This document shows, piece after piece, positions 1-5,648 of a stretch of 8,888 nucleotides of DNA (within the stretch, counting starts at the first letter, position 1; each line of letters opens with the position of its first letter). The stretch lies in NCBI GenBank assembly GCA_947581845.1, contig CANPVY010000205.1:1-8888 (forward strand), in the 5' to 3' direction. The translations under genes were made by a program, and so were the position numbers. The DNA comes from an uncultured bacterium. Its GTDB lineage: Bacteria; Gemmatimonadota; Gemmatimonadetes; Palauibacterales; KS3-K002. The notes under the pieces were generated by a model. That model worked only from the letters and a program-made list of their open reading frames with translations, was not told where the DNA came from and did not search any database.

Positions 1-392
1 TGTCGAGGAAGTACCGCCGTGAGGGGGCGGACTTCCTCGTGAACATCACCAACGACGCCTGGTTCGGACGCGAGCGGCCCTGGTGGAGCCGGACGAGCGC
101 GCTCTACCAGCACCCGGCGCATCTCGTGATGCGAGCGATCGAGAACCGCATGGGCGTCGCGCGCGCTGCCAACACCGGCATCTCGCTGTTCGTCGATCCG
201 CGCGGCCGCATCCGCGAACCCACGCCGCTGTTCGAGCCGGCTAGCCGCGTCAGCAGCGTCGAGACGACGGACGGCATGACCCTCTACACCCGCCTGGGCG
301 ACTGGCCCGGCTGGCTGTGCGCGCTGGGCGCGGCGTTCTTGCTGCTGTGGAGCTGGTGGCGGGAGCGGCGGCGGGCGGGCGAGCTGACGTAG
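1..392 (+). CDS. lnt: Apolipoprotein N-acyltransferase, C-terminal part (5' end outside window)
   Basis: The reading frame is open from position 3 with no start inside the window, so this is the 3' end of a gene entering from the left. It encodes about 129 residues. The stretch reading FLVNITNDAWFG (from about position 33), followed by the MRAIENR and ANTGIS segments, is the hallmark end of the nitrilase-like domain of Lnt. The closing hydrophobic segment near positions 303-357 (GWLCALGAAFLLLWSWW) matches the last transmembrane helix of the family, and a short basic tail ends it. Lnt works at the outer face of the inner membrane and adds the third acyl chain to lipoproteins. The catalytic glutamate, lysine and cysteine all lie upstream of the visible part, so activity cannot be judged here. 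Identification is strong; the ATG at position 39 is internal and is not the start. Confidence 0.93.
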   Translation, partial: SRKYRREGADFLVNITNDAWFGRERPWWSRTSALYQHPAHLVMRAIENRMGVARAANTGISLFVDPRGRIREPTPLFEPASRVSSVETTDGMTLYTRLGDWPGWLCALGAAFLLLWSWWRERRRAGELT

Positions 393-402
393 GCGCCTGA
401 AA

Positions 403-460
403 GCAGCCGAACCTCAGCCTGTTGAGGCCTGGCGGCGCTTGCCCCAGGCCGGCGGGCTGC
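403..460 (+). other. Nested inverted repeats after lnt; possible structured RNA or terminator
   Basis: An outer six-base stem, GCAGCC (403-408) with GGCTGC (455-460), encloses two inner inverted repeats: CCTCA (412-416) with TGAGG (423-427), and GGCCTGG (426-432) with CCAGGCC (444-450). The inner arms share two bases, so both can form only if the second is shortened to five pairs. This could give a three-way junction. The sequence TACATTTT follows directly, so the whole may act as a terminator for lnt transcripts. It also overlaps the proposed -35 box of the rpmE promoter. Some pairing is expected by chance at this GC content, and I recognise no RNA family. Confidence 0.3.
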
Positions 461-466
461 TACATT
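439..466 (+). promoter_or_regulatory. Candidate sigma70-type promoter for rpmE and downstream genes
   Basis: TTGCCC at 439-444 and TACATT at 461-466 each match four of six bases of the -35 and -10 consensus, with a 16-base spacer. Transcription would start near 472-475, about 65 bases before rpmE. It sits in the only sizeable intergenic gap of the window, where a promoter would be expected. The match is modest and could be accidental. Confidence 0.3.
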
Positions 467-478
467 TTAGGCCGGGAT

Positions 479-508
479 GGCGGCCCCCACGGGGGCCGTT
501 GCTTTTCT
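479..508 (+). terminator. Terminator-like hairpin in the rpmE leader
   Basis: CGGCCCCC (481-488) and GGGGGCCG (491-498) are perfect inverted repeats. The inner pairs must open to leave a workable loop, and the stem can be extended by G-U pairs at its base. A T-rich tract (TTGCTTTT, 499-506) follows, which is the layout of an intrinsic terminator. It could end lnt transcripts. If the promoter proposed at 439-466 is real, the hairpin lies near the start of the rpmE transcript and would act as an attenuator or a leader structure. Confidence 0.45.
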
Positions 509-538
509 CGTTTGCGACCTCGATCCTAGGGTAGTCAG

Positions 539-838
539 ATGAAGGAAGGAATCCATCCGGAGTACAAGACCGCAGTGGTGACGTGCGCCTGTGGTAACAC
601 CTTTACCACCAGGTCCACGCTCGACTCCATCCACGTGGAGATCTGCTCACGCTGCCACCCCTTCTTCACGGGTCGCCAGAAGCTGGTGGACACGGCCGGC
701 CGCGTCGAGCGGTTCCGGCGGAAGTACGGTAAGGCGGAGGCCGGGAAATCCCGCTCTAAGAAGGGCGCCGCCAGGCGCGCCGGGGCAGCGACGGAACCGC
801 CCGCGCCGCCAACCGGCGGGGAGCAGCAGAGCGAATAG
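539..838 (+). CDS. rpmE: 50S ribosomal protein L31, zinc-binding type, with C-terminal extension
   Basis: The protein is 99 residues. It opens with MKEGIHPEY and carries the zinc-binding cysteines C16, C18, C36 and C39, then the signature HPFFTG (40-45) and a [11 protein letters not shown] segment ending near residue 64. This is the four-cysteine (zinc-dependent) form of L31, a large-subunit protein that bridges to the small subunit. The usual length is about 65-75 residues. Here roughly 35 extra residues follow, rich in Lys, Arg, Ala and Pro, and look disordered. The start has only a weak ribosome-binding site (AGGG at 528-531). The gene lies 146 bases after lnt and 36 bases before prfA, the common rpmE-prfA-prmC order. 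Keeping the cysteine form suggests no zinc-sparing switch for this copy, but a second paralogue elsewhere cannot be excluded. Confidence 0.96.
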   Translation: MKEGIHPEYKTAVVTCACGNTFTTRSTLDSIHVEICSRCHPFFTGRQKLVDTAGRVERFRRKYGKAEAGKSRSKKGAARRAGAATEPPAPPTGGEQQSE

Positions 839-874
839 GCTTGGGGGCAGCTCGCTTTCCGAGCGGCGATTCCC

Positions 875-1954
875 ATGACAAGTACTGAGCGGCTGAGAGA
901 GAAGATCCGCGCCGCCACCGCGCGTTGGGCGGAGCTGGGCCGGCAACTGGCGAGCCCCGAGGTCATCGCGGATCCGGAGCGGCTGCGCGCGCTGGGCCGG
1001 GAGCACGCTGGGTTGGAGCGCATCGCCAAGCTCGGCCGCCAGCTGCTCGAGCTCGACGACCAGCTGGAACAGGCCCGCGAGCTCGTCGAGACCGGCGACG
1101 ACGATGAGCTGCGCGATTTGGCCCGGGGCGAAGTCCACGAGTTGCAGGCGCGGATCGAAGAGCTCGAGGCCGAGGCCCAGGAGCTACTGGCTCCCCGGGA
1201 TCCCCTGGATGACCGGGCGGCGGTGATCGAGATCCGCGCCGGGACGGGCGGTGACGAGGCCGGGCTGTTCGCCGCCGATCTCTTCCGCATGTACAGGCGC
1301 TATGCCGAGCAGCGCCATTGGAAGGTCGAGGTGCTCTCGACCAGTGAGGGCACGCTCGGGGGCGTCAAGGAAGTCGTCTTCGAGGTGCGCGGTCGGAATG
1401 CTTACGGCACGCTGCGCTACGAGTCCGGCGTGCACCGCGTTCAGCGGGTTCCGGAGACCGAGAGCCAGGGTCGCATCCACACCTCGGCCGCGACCGTGGC
1501 GGTTCTGCCTGAGGCCGAAGACGTCGACATAGAGATCGATCCTGAGGACCTCAAGATCGATGTCTTCCGATCCTCGGGCCCCGGCGGCCAGAGCGTGAAC
1601 ACCACGGACTCGGCCGTTCGCATCACGCACGTACCTACTGGTCTCGTGGTGACCTGCCAGGACGAGAAGTCGCAGCATAAGAACAAGACACGCGCCCTCG
1701 GCGTGCTGCGCAGCCGGTTGCTGGACATCAAGATCGCTGAGCAGGAGGCGGAGCGTGCGCAGGAACGCCGGCTGCAGGTCGGGACGGGCGACCGCTCGGC
1801 CAAGATCCGCACCTACAACTTCCCCCAAGGCCGGGTCACGGACCACCGCATCGGCCTGACCCTGCATCGACTGCCGGAGATACTCGACGGCGACCTCGAT
1901 GAATTGCTGCGCGAACTGCGCCTGGCACGTCGGGAGGAACGTCTGAGCGCATGA
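875..1954 (+). CDS. prfA: Peptide chain release factor 1
   Basis: RF1 reads UAA and UAG in the ribosomal A site and triggers peptide release. The 359-residue length is normal for the family. Residues 1-110 form the charged, helical N-terminal domain. The codon-recognition tripeptide is PET at 193-195, within [14 protein letters not shown]; the P-x-T form marks RF1, whereas RF2 has SPF. The catalytic GGQ lies at 237-239 in [10 protein letters not shown]. The SQHKNK segment (266-271) and the [12 protein letters not shown] segment (314-325) complete the family pattern. The ATG at 875 fits the expected N-terminus, but no clear Shine-Dalgarno precedes it. Instead a small hairpin, GCTCG (850-854) with CGAGC (860-864), ends ten bases upstream. 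The stop overlaps the prmC start as ATGA. The next gene methylates the GGQ glutamine of this protein. Confidence 0.98.
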   Translation: MTSTERLREKIRAATARWAELGRQLASPEVIADPERLRALGREHAGLERIAKLGRQLLELDDQLEQARELVETGDDDELRDLARGEVHELQARIEELEAEAQELLAPRDPLDDRAAVIEIRAGTGGDEAGLFAADLFRMYRRYAEQRHWKVEVLSTSEGTLGGVKEVVFEVRGRNAYGTLRYESGVHRVQRVPETESQGRIHTSAATVAVLPEAEDVDIEIDPEDLKIDVFRSSGPGGQSVNTTDSAVRITHVPTGLVVTCQDEKSQHKNKTRALGVLRSRLLDIKIAEQEAERAQERRLQVGTGDRSAKIRTYNFPQGRVTDHRIGLTLHRLPEILDGDLDELLRELRLARREERLSA

Positions 1955-2865
1955 GCGGCGCGAGACGGGAGCAGCATCCGGTTTTTGACTCCCGGGTTCC
2001 CGCGATCAACAAGATGTGGACAGTCGAGGAGGCGTTGGAGAGAGGGCGCTCCGCGCTGAGCGCTCGTGCAGGCACTGACGCACGCCGAGAAGCGGCCTTC
2101 CTGCTGGCCGGGGTGCTCGGTGTGGCGCCGGGCCAGCTCACGCTGCAGCGCGGCAGGCAGCTCGCCGAGCACGAGCGCGACGAATACCTGAACCGCCTGG
2201 CGCGTCGCGCCCGCGGTGAGCCTCTCCAATACATCGAGGGACGTGCCGCGTTCCGCGATCTCTTCCTGCGAGTCGACCGCTCCGTCCTCATACCGCGGCC
2301 CGAGACGGAGCAGCTGGTCGAAGCGGTCCTGGGATGGTGCCGCGGGAAGCACGGCCTGAGCGGCTTGGATCTGGGCACCGGCTCCGGCGCGATCGCCATT
2401 AGCCTCGCCCGCGAAGGGCCGTTCGAGCGCGTGGTCGGCGTTGACATATCCGCGCAGGCGCTGAATGTTGCCCGCTACAACGCGGAGCAGGCAGGGGTCG
2501 GCGCAGCGGTGGATCTGCGCCTGGGTTCGCTCTTCGCCGCGCTCAGCGCCGCAGAGCGATTCCAGGTCGTGGTCTCGAATCCGCCCTATGTCGCGAACGG
2601 TGAAGCCGAGTCGCTGCCGGAGGAGGTGCGCGACTGGGAGCCGGCCGTCGCGCTCTACGCCGGCCCGAGCGGATTCGAGGTGATCCGGCAGATCGTCGAT
2701 GGCGCACCCCAGTACCTGGCGCCGGGCGGGCTGCTGGCGCTGGAGGTGGCTCCAGGTATTGCCGATGCGACGCTCGAGCGCCTGCGGGCGCAGGGTGCCT
2801 ACAGCGAGCCACGACTGATTCGCGACCTGGCTGGCCAGCGTCGGATCGTCCTGGCCGAGCGCTAG
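1951..2865 (+). CDS. prmC: Release factor glutamine N5-methyltransferase
   Basis: PrmC transfers a methyl group from S-adenosylmethionine to the GGQ glutamine of RF1 and RF2, which raises termination efficiency. The 304-residue protein has a helical N-terminal substrate-binding domain, then RPETE (116-120), the AdoMet-binding motif [10 protein letters not shown] (140-149), the acidic loop GVDIS (163-167) and the catalytic NPPY (210-213), which binds the target glutamine amide. The ATG at 1951 overlaps the prfA stop by four bases (ATGA) and has GGGAGGA at 1932-1938, though spaced rather widely. A second in-frame ATG at 2014 (residue 22, MWTVEEAL) fits the usual PrmC N-terminus better but lacks a clear ribosome-binding site, so the first 21 residues are uncertain. 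The overlap suggests translational coupling with its substrate protein. Confidence 0.96.
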   Translation: MSGARREQHPVFDSRVPAINKMWTVEEALERGRSALSARAGTDARREAAFLLAGVLGVAPGQLTLQRGRQLAEHERDEYLNRLARRARGEPLQYIEGRAAFRDLFLRVDRSVLIPRPETEQLVEAVLGWCRGKHGLSGLDLGTGSGAIAISLAREGPFERVVGVDISAQALNVARYNAEQAGVGAAVDLRLGSLFAALSAAERFQVVVSNPPYVANGEAESLPEEVRDWEPAVALYAGPSGFEVIRQIVDGAPQYLAPGGLLALEVAPGIADATLERLRAQGAYSEPRLIRDLAGQRRIVLAER

Positions 2866-2904
2866 CGGTCGTGTGGGTGACTTCAACCCGTTCGGAAGAC
2901 GTCC

Positions 2905-3612
2905 ATGAGGCGTGCGATTGAACGCCGCTTGGTCGCGGTCCTGCAGCCGATCATCGACTGGTTGGTGCGCAGGCGCGTTCACCCGAACGTGCTGAGCTCG
3001 ATCGGCTTCTTGGTGACGATGAGCTCCGCGTTCGCGTTCCATTCGCACCACGTCAGGACCGCCGGGGCTTTGATACTGCTAGGCGGCGTGTTCGATGTCT
3101 TCGATGGACGCGTCGCGCGGGCGACGGGGCTGGCTTCCCAGTTCGGCGCGTTCTACGATTCAACGCTCGATCGCATGTCCGAGATCGCCGTCTACCTGGG
3201 GATACTCTCGCTCTACAACGACTACCGGCTCGTGCTCGGCGATGTGGGGATGATCTACGCCGTGCTGCTGGCCATGGCGGGGTCGTTGATGATCAGCTAT
3301 ACCCGGGCACGGGCGGAGGCTCTCGGCATCGACTGCAAAGTCGGGCTGATGCAGCGCGGCGAGCGGGTCGCAGCCATCGGTTTGGCGAGCTTGTTCTTCG
3401 GAGAGAGTTCGTCCGGCCTGGCGCTGCGCCTGGTGATCATCGTGCTGGCCGTGCTGACGAACCTGACAGCCATACAGCGGATCATCTGGGTATACCAGCT
3501 CACGCGGGTGCCCAAGGTCGGTGGCGCCGAACCTGGCGCTGGCCCGGACGAGCCGCGATCCCGCGGTGAACAGCTGGCTGCTGGAACACGAGAGGGGAAA
3601 GGTGAGCGATAA
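2905..3612 (+). CDS. CDP-alcohol phosphatidyltransferase, probably phosphatidylinositol-phosphate synthase
   Basis: This is an integral-membrane enzyme of phospholipid head-group synthesis. The full family signature is present: D64-x2-D67-G68-x2-A71-R72-x8-G81-x3-D85-x3-D89, whose aspartates bind metal and the CDP-lipid. Hydrophobic segments lie near residues 30-47, 52-66, 93-106, 115-132, 154-166 and 172-196, consistent with about six membrane helices. The YTRARAE segment (132-138) is also typical of the inositol-phosphate branch of the family. The motif alone does not fix the acceptor alcohol. The inference that it is inositol phosphate rests on the next gene, which makes that compound and overlaps this one. 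Alternatives are a glycerol-phosphate or other head-group enzyme. A hydrophilic Gly/Pro/Glu-rich tail (about 201-235) ends the protein. GGAAG at 2894-2898 is a well-placed ribosome-binding site. The length of 235 is slightly above the usual 200-220. Confidence 0.9.
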   Translation: MRRAIERRLVAVLQPIIDWLVRRRVHPNVLSSIGFLVTMSSAFAFHSHHVRTAGALILLGGVFDVFDGRVARATGLASQFGAFYDSTLDRMSEIAVYLGILSLYNDYRLVLGDVGMIYAVLLAMAGSLMISYTRARAEALGIDCKVGLMQRGERVAAIGLASLFFGESSSGLALRLVIIVLAVLTNLTAIQRIIWVYQLTRVPKVGGAEPGAGPDEPRSRGEQLAAGTREGKGER

Positions 3613-4945
3613 GCAGACGGAGCACCCGAAGATCGCACCGCCCAGTGGAAGGCTCGGCGTTATGTTGCCTGGCCTCGGCGCGGTGGCGACGACTTTCGTT
3701 GCGGGCGTGGAAGCGGTTCGGCGTGGCCTCGCGCAGCCGATCGGCTCGATCACGCAGATGGGGACGATCCGGCTGGGTAAGCGTACGGAGGCGCGCAGGC
3801 CGCTGATCAAAGATTTCGTGCGCCTGGCCAGCTTGAGCGATCTCGAGTTCGCTGCCTGGGATCCCATCCCCGATGACGGCCTGGAATCGGCGCGAGTGGC
3901 TGGAGTTCTCGGCGAGGCGCACCTGCGTGAGGTCGGGGACTTTCTCGCCACGATCAAGCCGCTGCCCGCGGTCTTCTCGCAGGACTACGTCAAGAAGCTG
4001 AAAGGCGAGAATGTCAAGCAAGGCGCGAACAAGCGCGAGCTTGCCGAGGCGCTGCGGGCGGATATTCGCCGCTTCAGGGAGGAGAGAGGCTGCGACCGGC
4101 TGGTGATGGTCTGGTGTGCCTCGACCGAGGTCTTCCTGAGCCCGGGGCCGGTTCATCAGTCGATCGAGGCCTTCGAGGAGGGACTCGAGAAGAGCGATCC
4201 CGGGATCAGTCCTTCGATGATCTACGCTTATGCAGCGATCCAGGAGCGTGTGCCCTTCGCCAACGGAGCGCCGAACCTGACGGTGGACATTCCAGCGCTG
4301 CGCGAGCTCGCCATCGCGAGGCGCGTGCCGATCGCCGGCAAGGACTTCAAGACGGGCCAGACCCTGATGAAGACCATTCTGGCGCCCGGCCTCAAGGCGC
4401 GCATGCTGGGTCTGCAGGGATGGTTCTCCACCAACATACTGGGTAACCGGGACGGTGAGGTCTTGGACGACCCCGAGAGCTTCAAGACGAAAGAGGAATC
4501 GAAGTTAGGCGTGCTGCACCATATCCTACAGCCCGAGCTCTATCCGGTACTCTACGACAACTTCTATCACAAGGTCAGGATCAACTACTACCCGCCCCGC
4601 GGTGACAACAAAGAAGGTTGGGACAACATCGACATCATCGGGTGGCTCGGCTACCCGATGCAGATCAAGATCGACTTCCTCTGCCGGGACTCCATCCTTG
4701 CGGCACCCATCGTCTTGGACCTGGCGCTGTTCCTCGACCTGGCGCAGCGGGCGAACATGAGCGGCATACAGGAGTGGCTCTCCTTCTACTTCAAGAGCCC
4801 GATGACAGCGCCGGACCTCTACCCTGAGCACGATCTCTTCATCCAGCTCACCAAGTTGAAGAACACGCTCAGGTGGCTGATGGGTGAGGTGCCGATCACG
4901 CATCTGGGCGTTGAGTACTACGACGAGTACCTCCGGGAAGCCTAG
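3602..4945 (+). CDS. ino1: Myo-inositol-phosphate synthase (inositol-3-phosphate synthase family)
   Basis: The enzyme converts glucose-6-phosphate to inositol phosphate using NAD bound throughout the cycle. I chose the GTG at 3602, giving 447 residues, because GAGGGG (3592-3597) lies just upstream. It overlaps the preceding stop by 11 bases. A farther in-frame GTG at 3521 would add 27 residues inside the previous gene. The ATG at 3662 is too late because it would remove the strand leading into the NAD-binding loop. Visible motifs are PGLGAVATT (23-31, dinucleotide binding), NGAPN (221-225), GKDFKTGQT (246-254), SFKTKEESK (293-301) with the lysines expected at the active site, and NIDIIGWLGYPMQIKIDF (342-359). 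The length falls between the archaeal or mycobacterial proteins (about 370-390) and the yeast one (about 530). With the upstream phosphatidyltransferase it forms a two-step route to an inositol phospholipid, although inositol phosphate could also feed other solutes or thiols. Confidence 0.95.
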   Translation: MSDKQTEHPKIAPPSGRLGVMLPGLGAVATTFVAGVEAVRRGLAQPIGSITQMGTIRLGKRTEARRPLIKDFVRLASLSDLEFAAWDPIPDDGLESARVAGVLGEAHLREVGDFLATIKPLPAVFSQDYVKKLKGENVKQGANKRELAEALRADIRRFREERGCDRLVMVWCASTEVFLSPGPVHQSIEAFEEGLEKSDPGISPSMIYAYAAIQERVPFANGAPNLTVDIPALRELAIARRVPIAGKDFKTGQTLMKTILAPGLKARMLGLQGWFSTNILGNRDGEVLDDPESFKTKEESKLGVLHHILQPELYPVLYDNFYHKVRINYYPPRGDNKEGWDNIDIIGWLGYPMQIKIDFLCRDSILAAPIVLDLALFLDLAQRANMSGIQEWLSFYFKSPMTAPDLYPEHDLFIQLTKLKNTLRWLMGEVPITHLGVEYYDEYLREA

Positions 4946-5600
4946 GTCGTCGGGAGCGAAGCCGATCGGTCCCCTCTTCATCGCCTTTGAGGGTGTAGAG
5001 GGCGCCGGGAAGAGCACCCAGATCCGGCGCGTCGCCGCTGCGCTCAGGCAGCTCGACATCGAGCCGATCGTGACGCGCGAGCCGGGCGGCACGCGGGCAG
5101 GTGAGGCGATTCGCGCCGTGGCGCTCGACCGGGACCTGCGCCTGGAACCCGCGACCGAGCTGCTGCTCATGTTGGCCGCACGCTCGGTCTTCGTGCACGA
5201 GGTCCTCCGCCCGGCGCTCGAGGCCGGCCGGATCGTGCTGACCGATCGCTACGAGCTCTCCACCTTCGCCTACCAGGGCGGCGGGCGCCAGTTGCCGCTG
5301 GCCACAGTCAAGCAGCTCAACCAGCTGGCCACCGGCGGCTTGCGTCCCGACCTGTGTGTGCTGCTCGACGTGGACGTGGATCGCGGCCTGGCTCGCCGGG
5401 CCAGTGGCGCCAGGGATCGGATCGAGGGTGAGGATCTCGACTTCCATCGACGGGTGGCGCGGGCATATCGCGAATTGGCTCGCCAGGAGCCCAACGTTGC
5501 ATTGATCGACGCTCGGGGAGAAATTGAACAGGTTTTTGCCGCGGTCTGGGAGGCCCTCTGCGCCCGCTTCCCGGAAACTTTCTCGCCGCGACAGGGTTAG
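4884..5600 (+). CDS. tmk: Thymidylate kinase (start codon uncertain)
   Basis: Tmk phosphorylates dTMP to dTDP with ATP, an essential step of DNA precursor supply. From the GTG at 4884 (238 residues) the motifs are LFIAFEGVEGAGKST (31-45, P-loop with K43), TREPGGT (64-70), DRYELSTFAYQG (121-132) and a lid segment with RDRIEGED (177-184) and FHRRV (187-191). The start is a problem. Family members usually begin three to seven residues before the FIAFEG strand, but no ATG, GTG or TTG lies there. The only usual start codons in frame are GTG 4884 (preceded by AGGTGG at 4871-4876) and TTG 4911, both inside ino1, and a stop at 4878-4880 closes the frame upstream. An ATC at 4965 sits eight bases after GGGAG (4952-4956) and would give a normal 211-residue protein. 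The function is secure; the first 27 residues are doubtful. Confidence 0.95.
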   Translation: MRCRSRIWALSTTTSTSGKPRSSGAKPIGPLFIAFEGVEGAGKSTQIRRVAAALRQLDIEPIVTREPGGTRAGEAIRAVALDRDLRLEPATELLLMLAARSVFVHEVLRPALEAGRIVLTDRYELSTFAYQGGGRQLPLATVKQLNQLATGGLRPDLCVLLDVDVDRGLARRASGARDRIEGEDLDFHRRVARAYRELARQEPNVALIDARGEIEQVFAAVWEALCARFPETFSPRQG

Positions 5601-5607
5601 TAGAGTA

Positions 5608-5629
5608 GCACACGAAAGTCAGCTTGTGC
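5608..5629 (+). repeat. Short inverted repeat between tmk and ctpA
   Basis: GCACA (5608-5612) and TGTGC (5625-5629) are perfect inverted repeats separated by 12 bases in the 48-base gap between the two genes. No T-run follows, so it does not look like a terminator. It could be a weak hairpin or a protein-binding site, or simply chance. Confidence 0.15.
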
Positions 5630-5648
5630 AGCTAGAATCGGAGGAGCC

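Noticed and set aside
1451..1459. RF1 tripeptide PET instead of the E. coli PAT
   Set aside because: P-x-T is the RF1 form and PET occurs in ordinary bacterial RF1 proteins, so no change of stop-codon reading is implied.
2860..2867. Palindrome CGCTAGCG at the end of prmC
   Set aside because: It is an eight-base palindrome including the stop codon, with no repeat partner or flanking signal; chance is likely at this GC content.
2875..2889. GGGT/ACCC hairpin between prmC and the phosphatidyltransferase gene
   Set aside because: The stem has only four pairs, with no T-run, so it is too weak to call a terminator.
1813..3051. Long antisense open frame (412 codons) across the prfA end, prmC and the start of the phosphatidyltransferase gene
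   Set aside because: It spans three well-supported genes on the other strand. Its translation is rich in Arg, Gln, His and Ala and shows no recognisable domain, as expected for a shadow in GC-rich DNA.
3521..3601. Longer ino1 N-terminus from GTG 3521
   Set aside because: The 27 extra residues lie wholly within the preceding gene, while GTG 3602 has a purine-rich ribosome-binding site and a family-like N-terminus.
5633..5638. TAGAAT as a -10 box for ctpA
   Set aside because: No -35-like sequence lies 16-18 bases upstream, and the implied transcription start would remove the good GGAGG ribosome-binding site.
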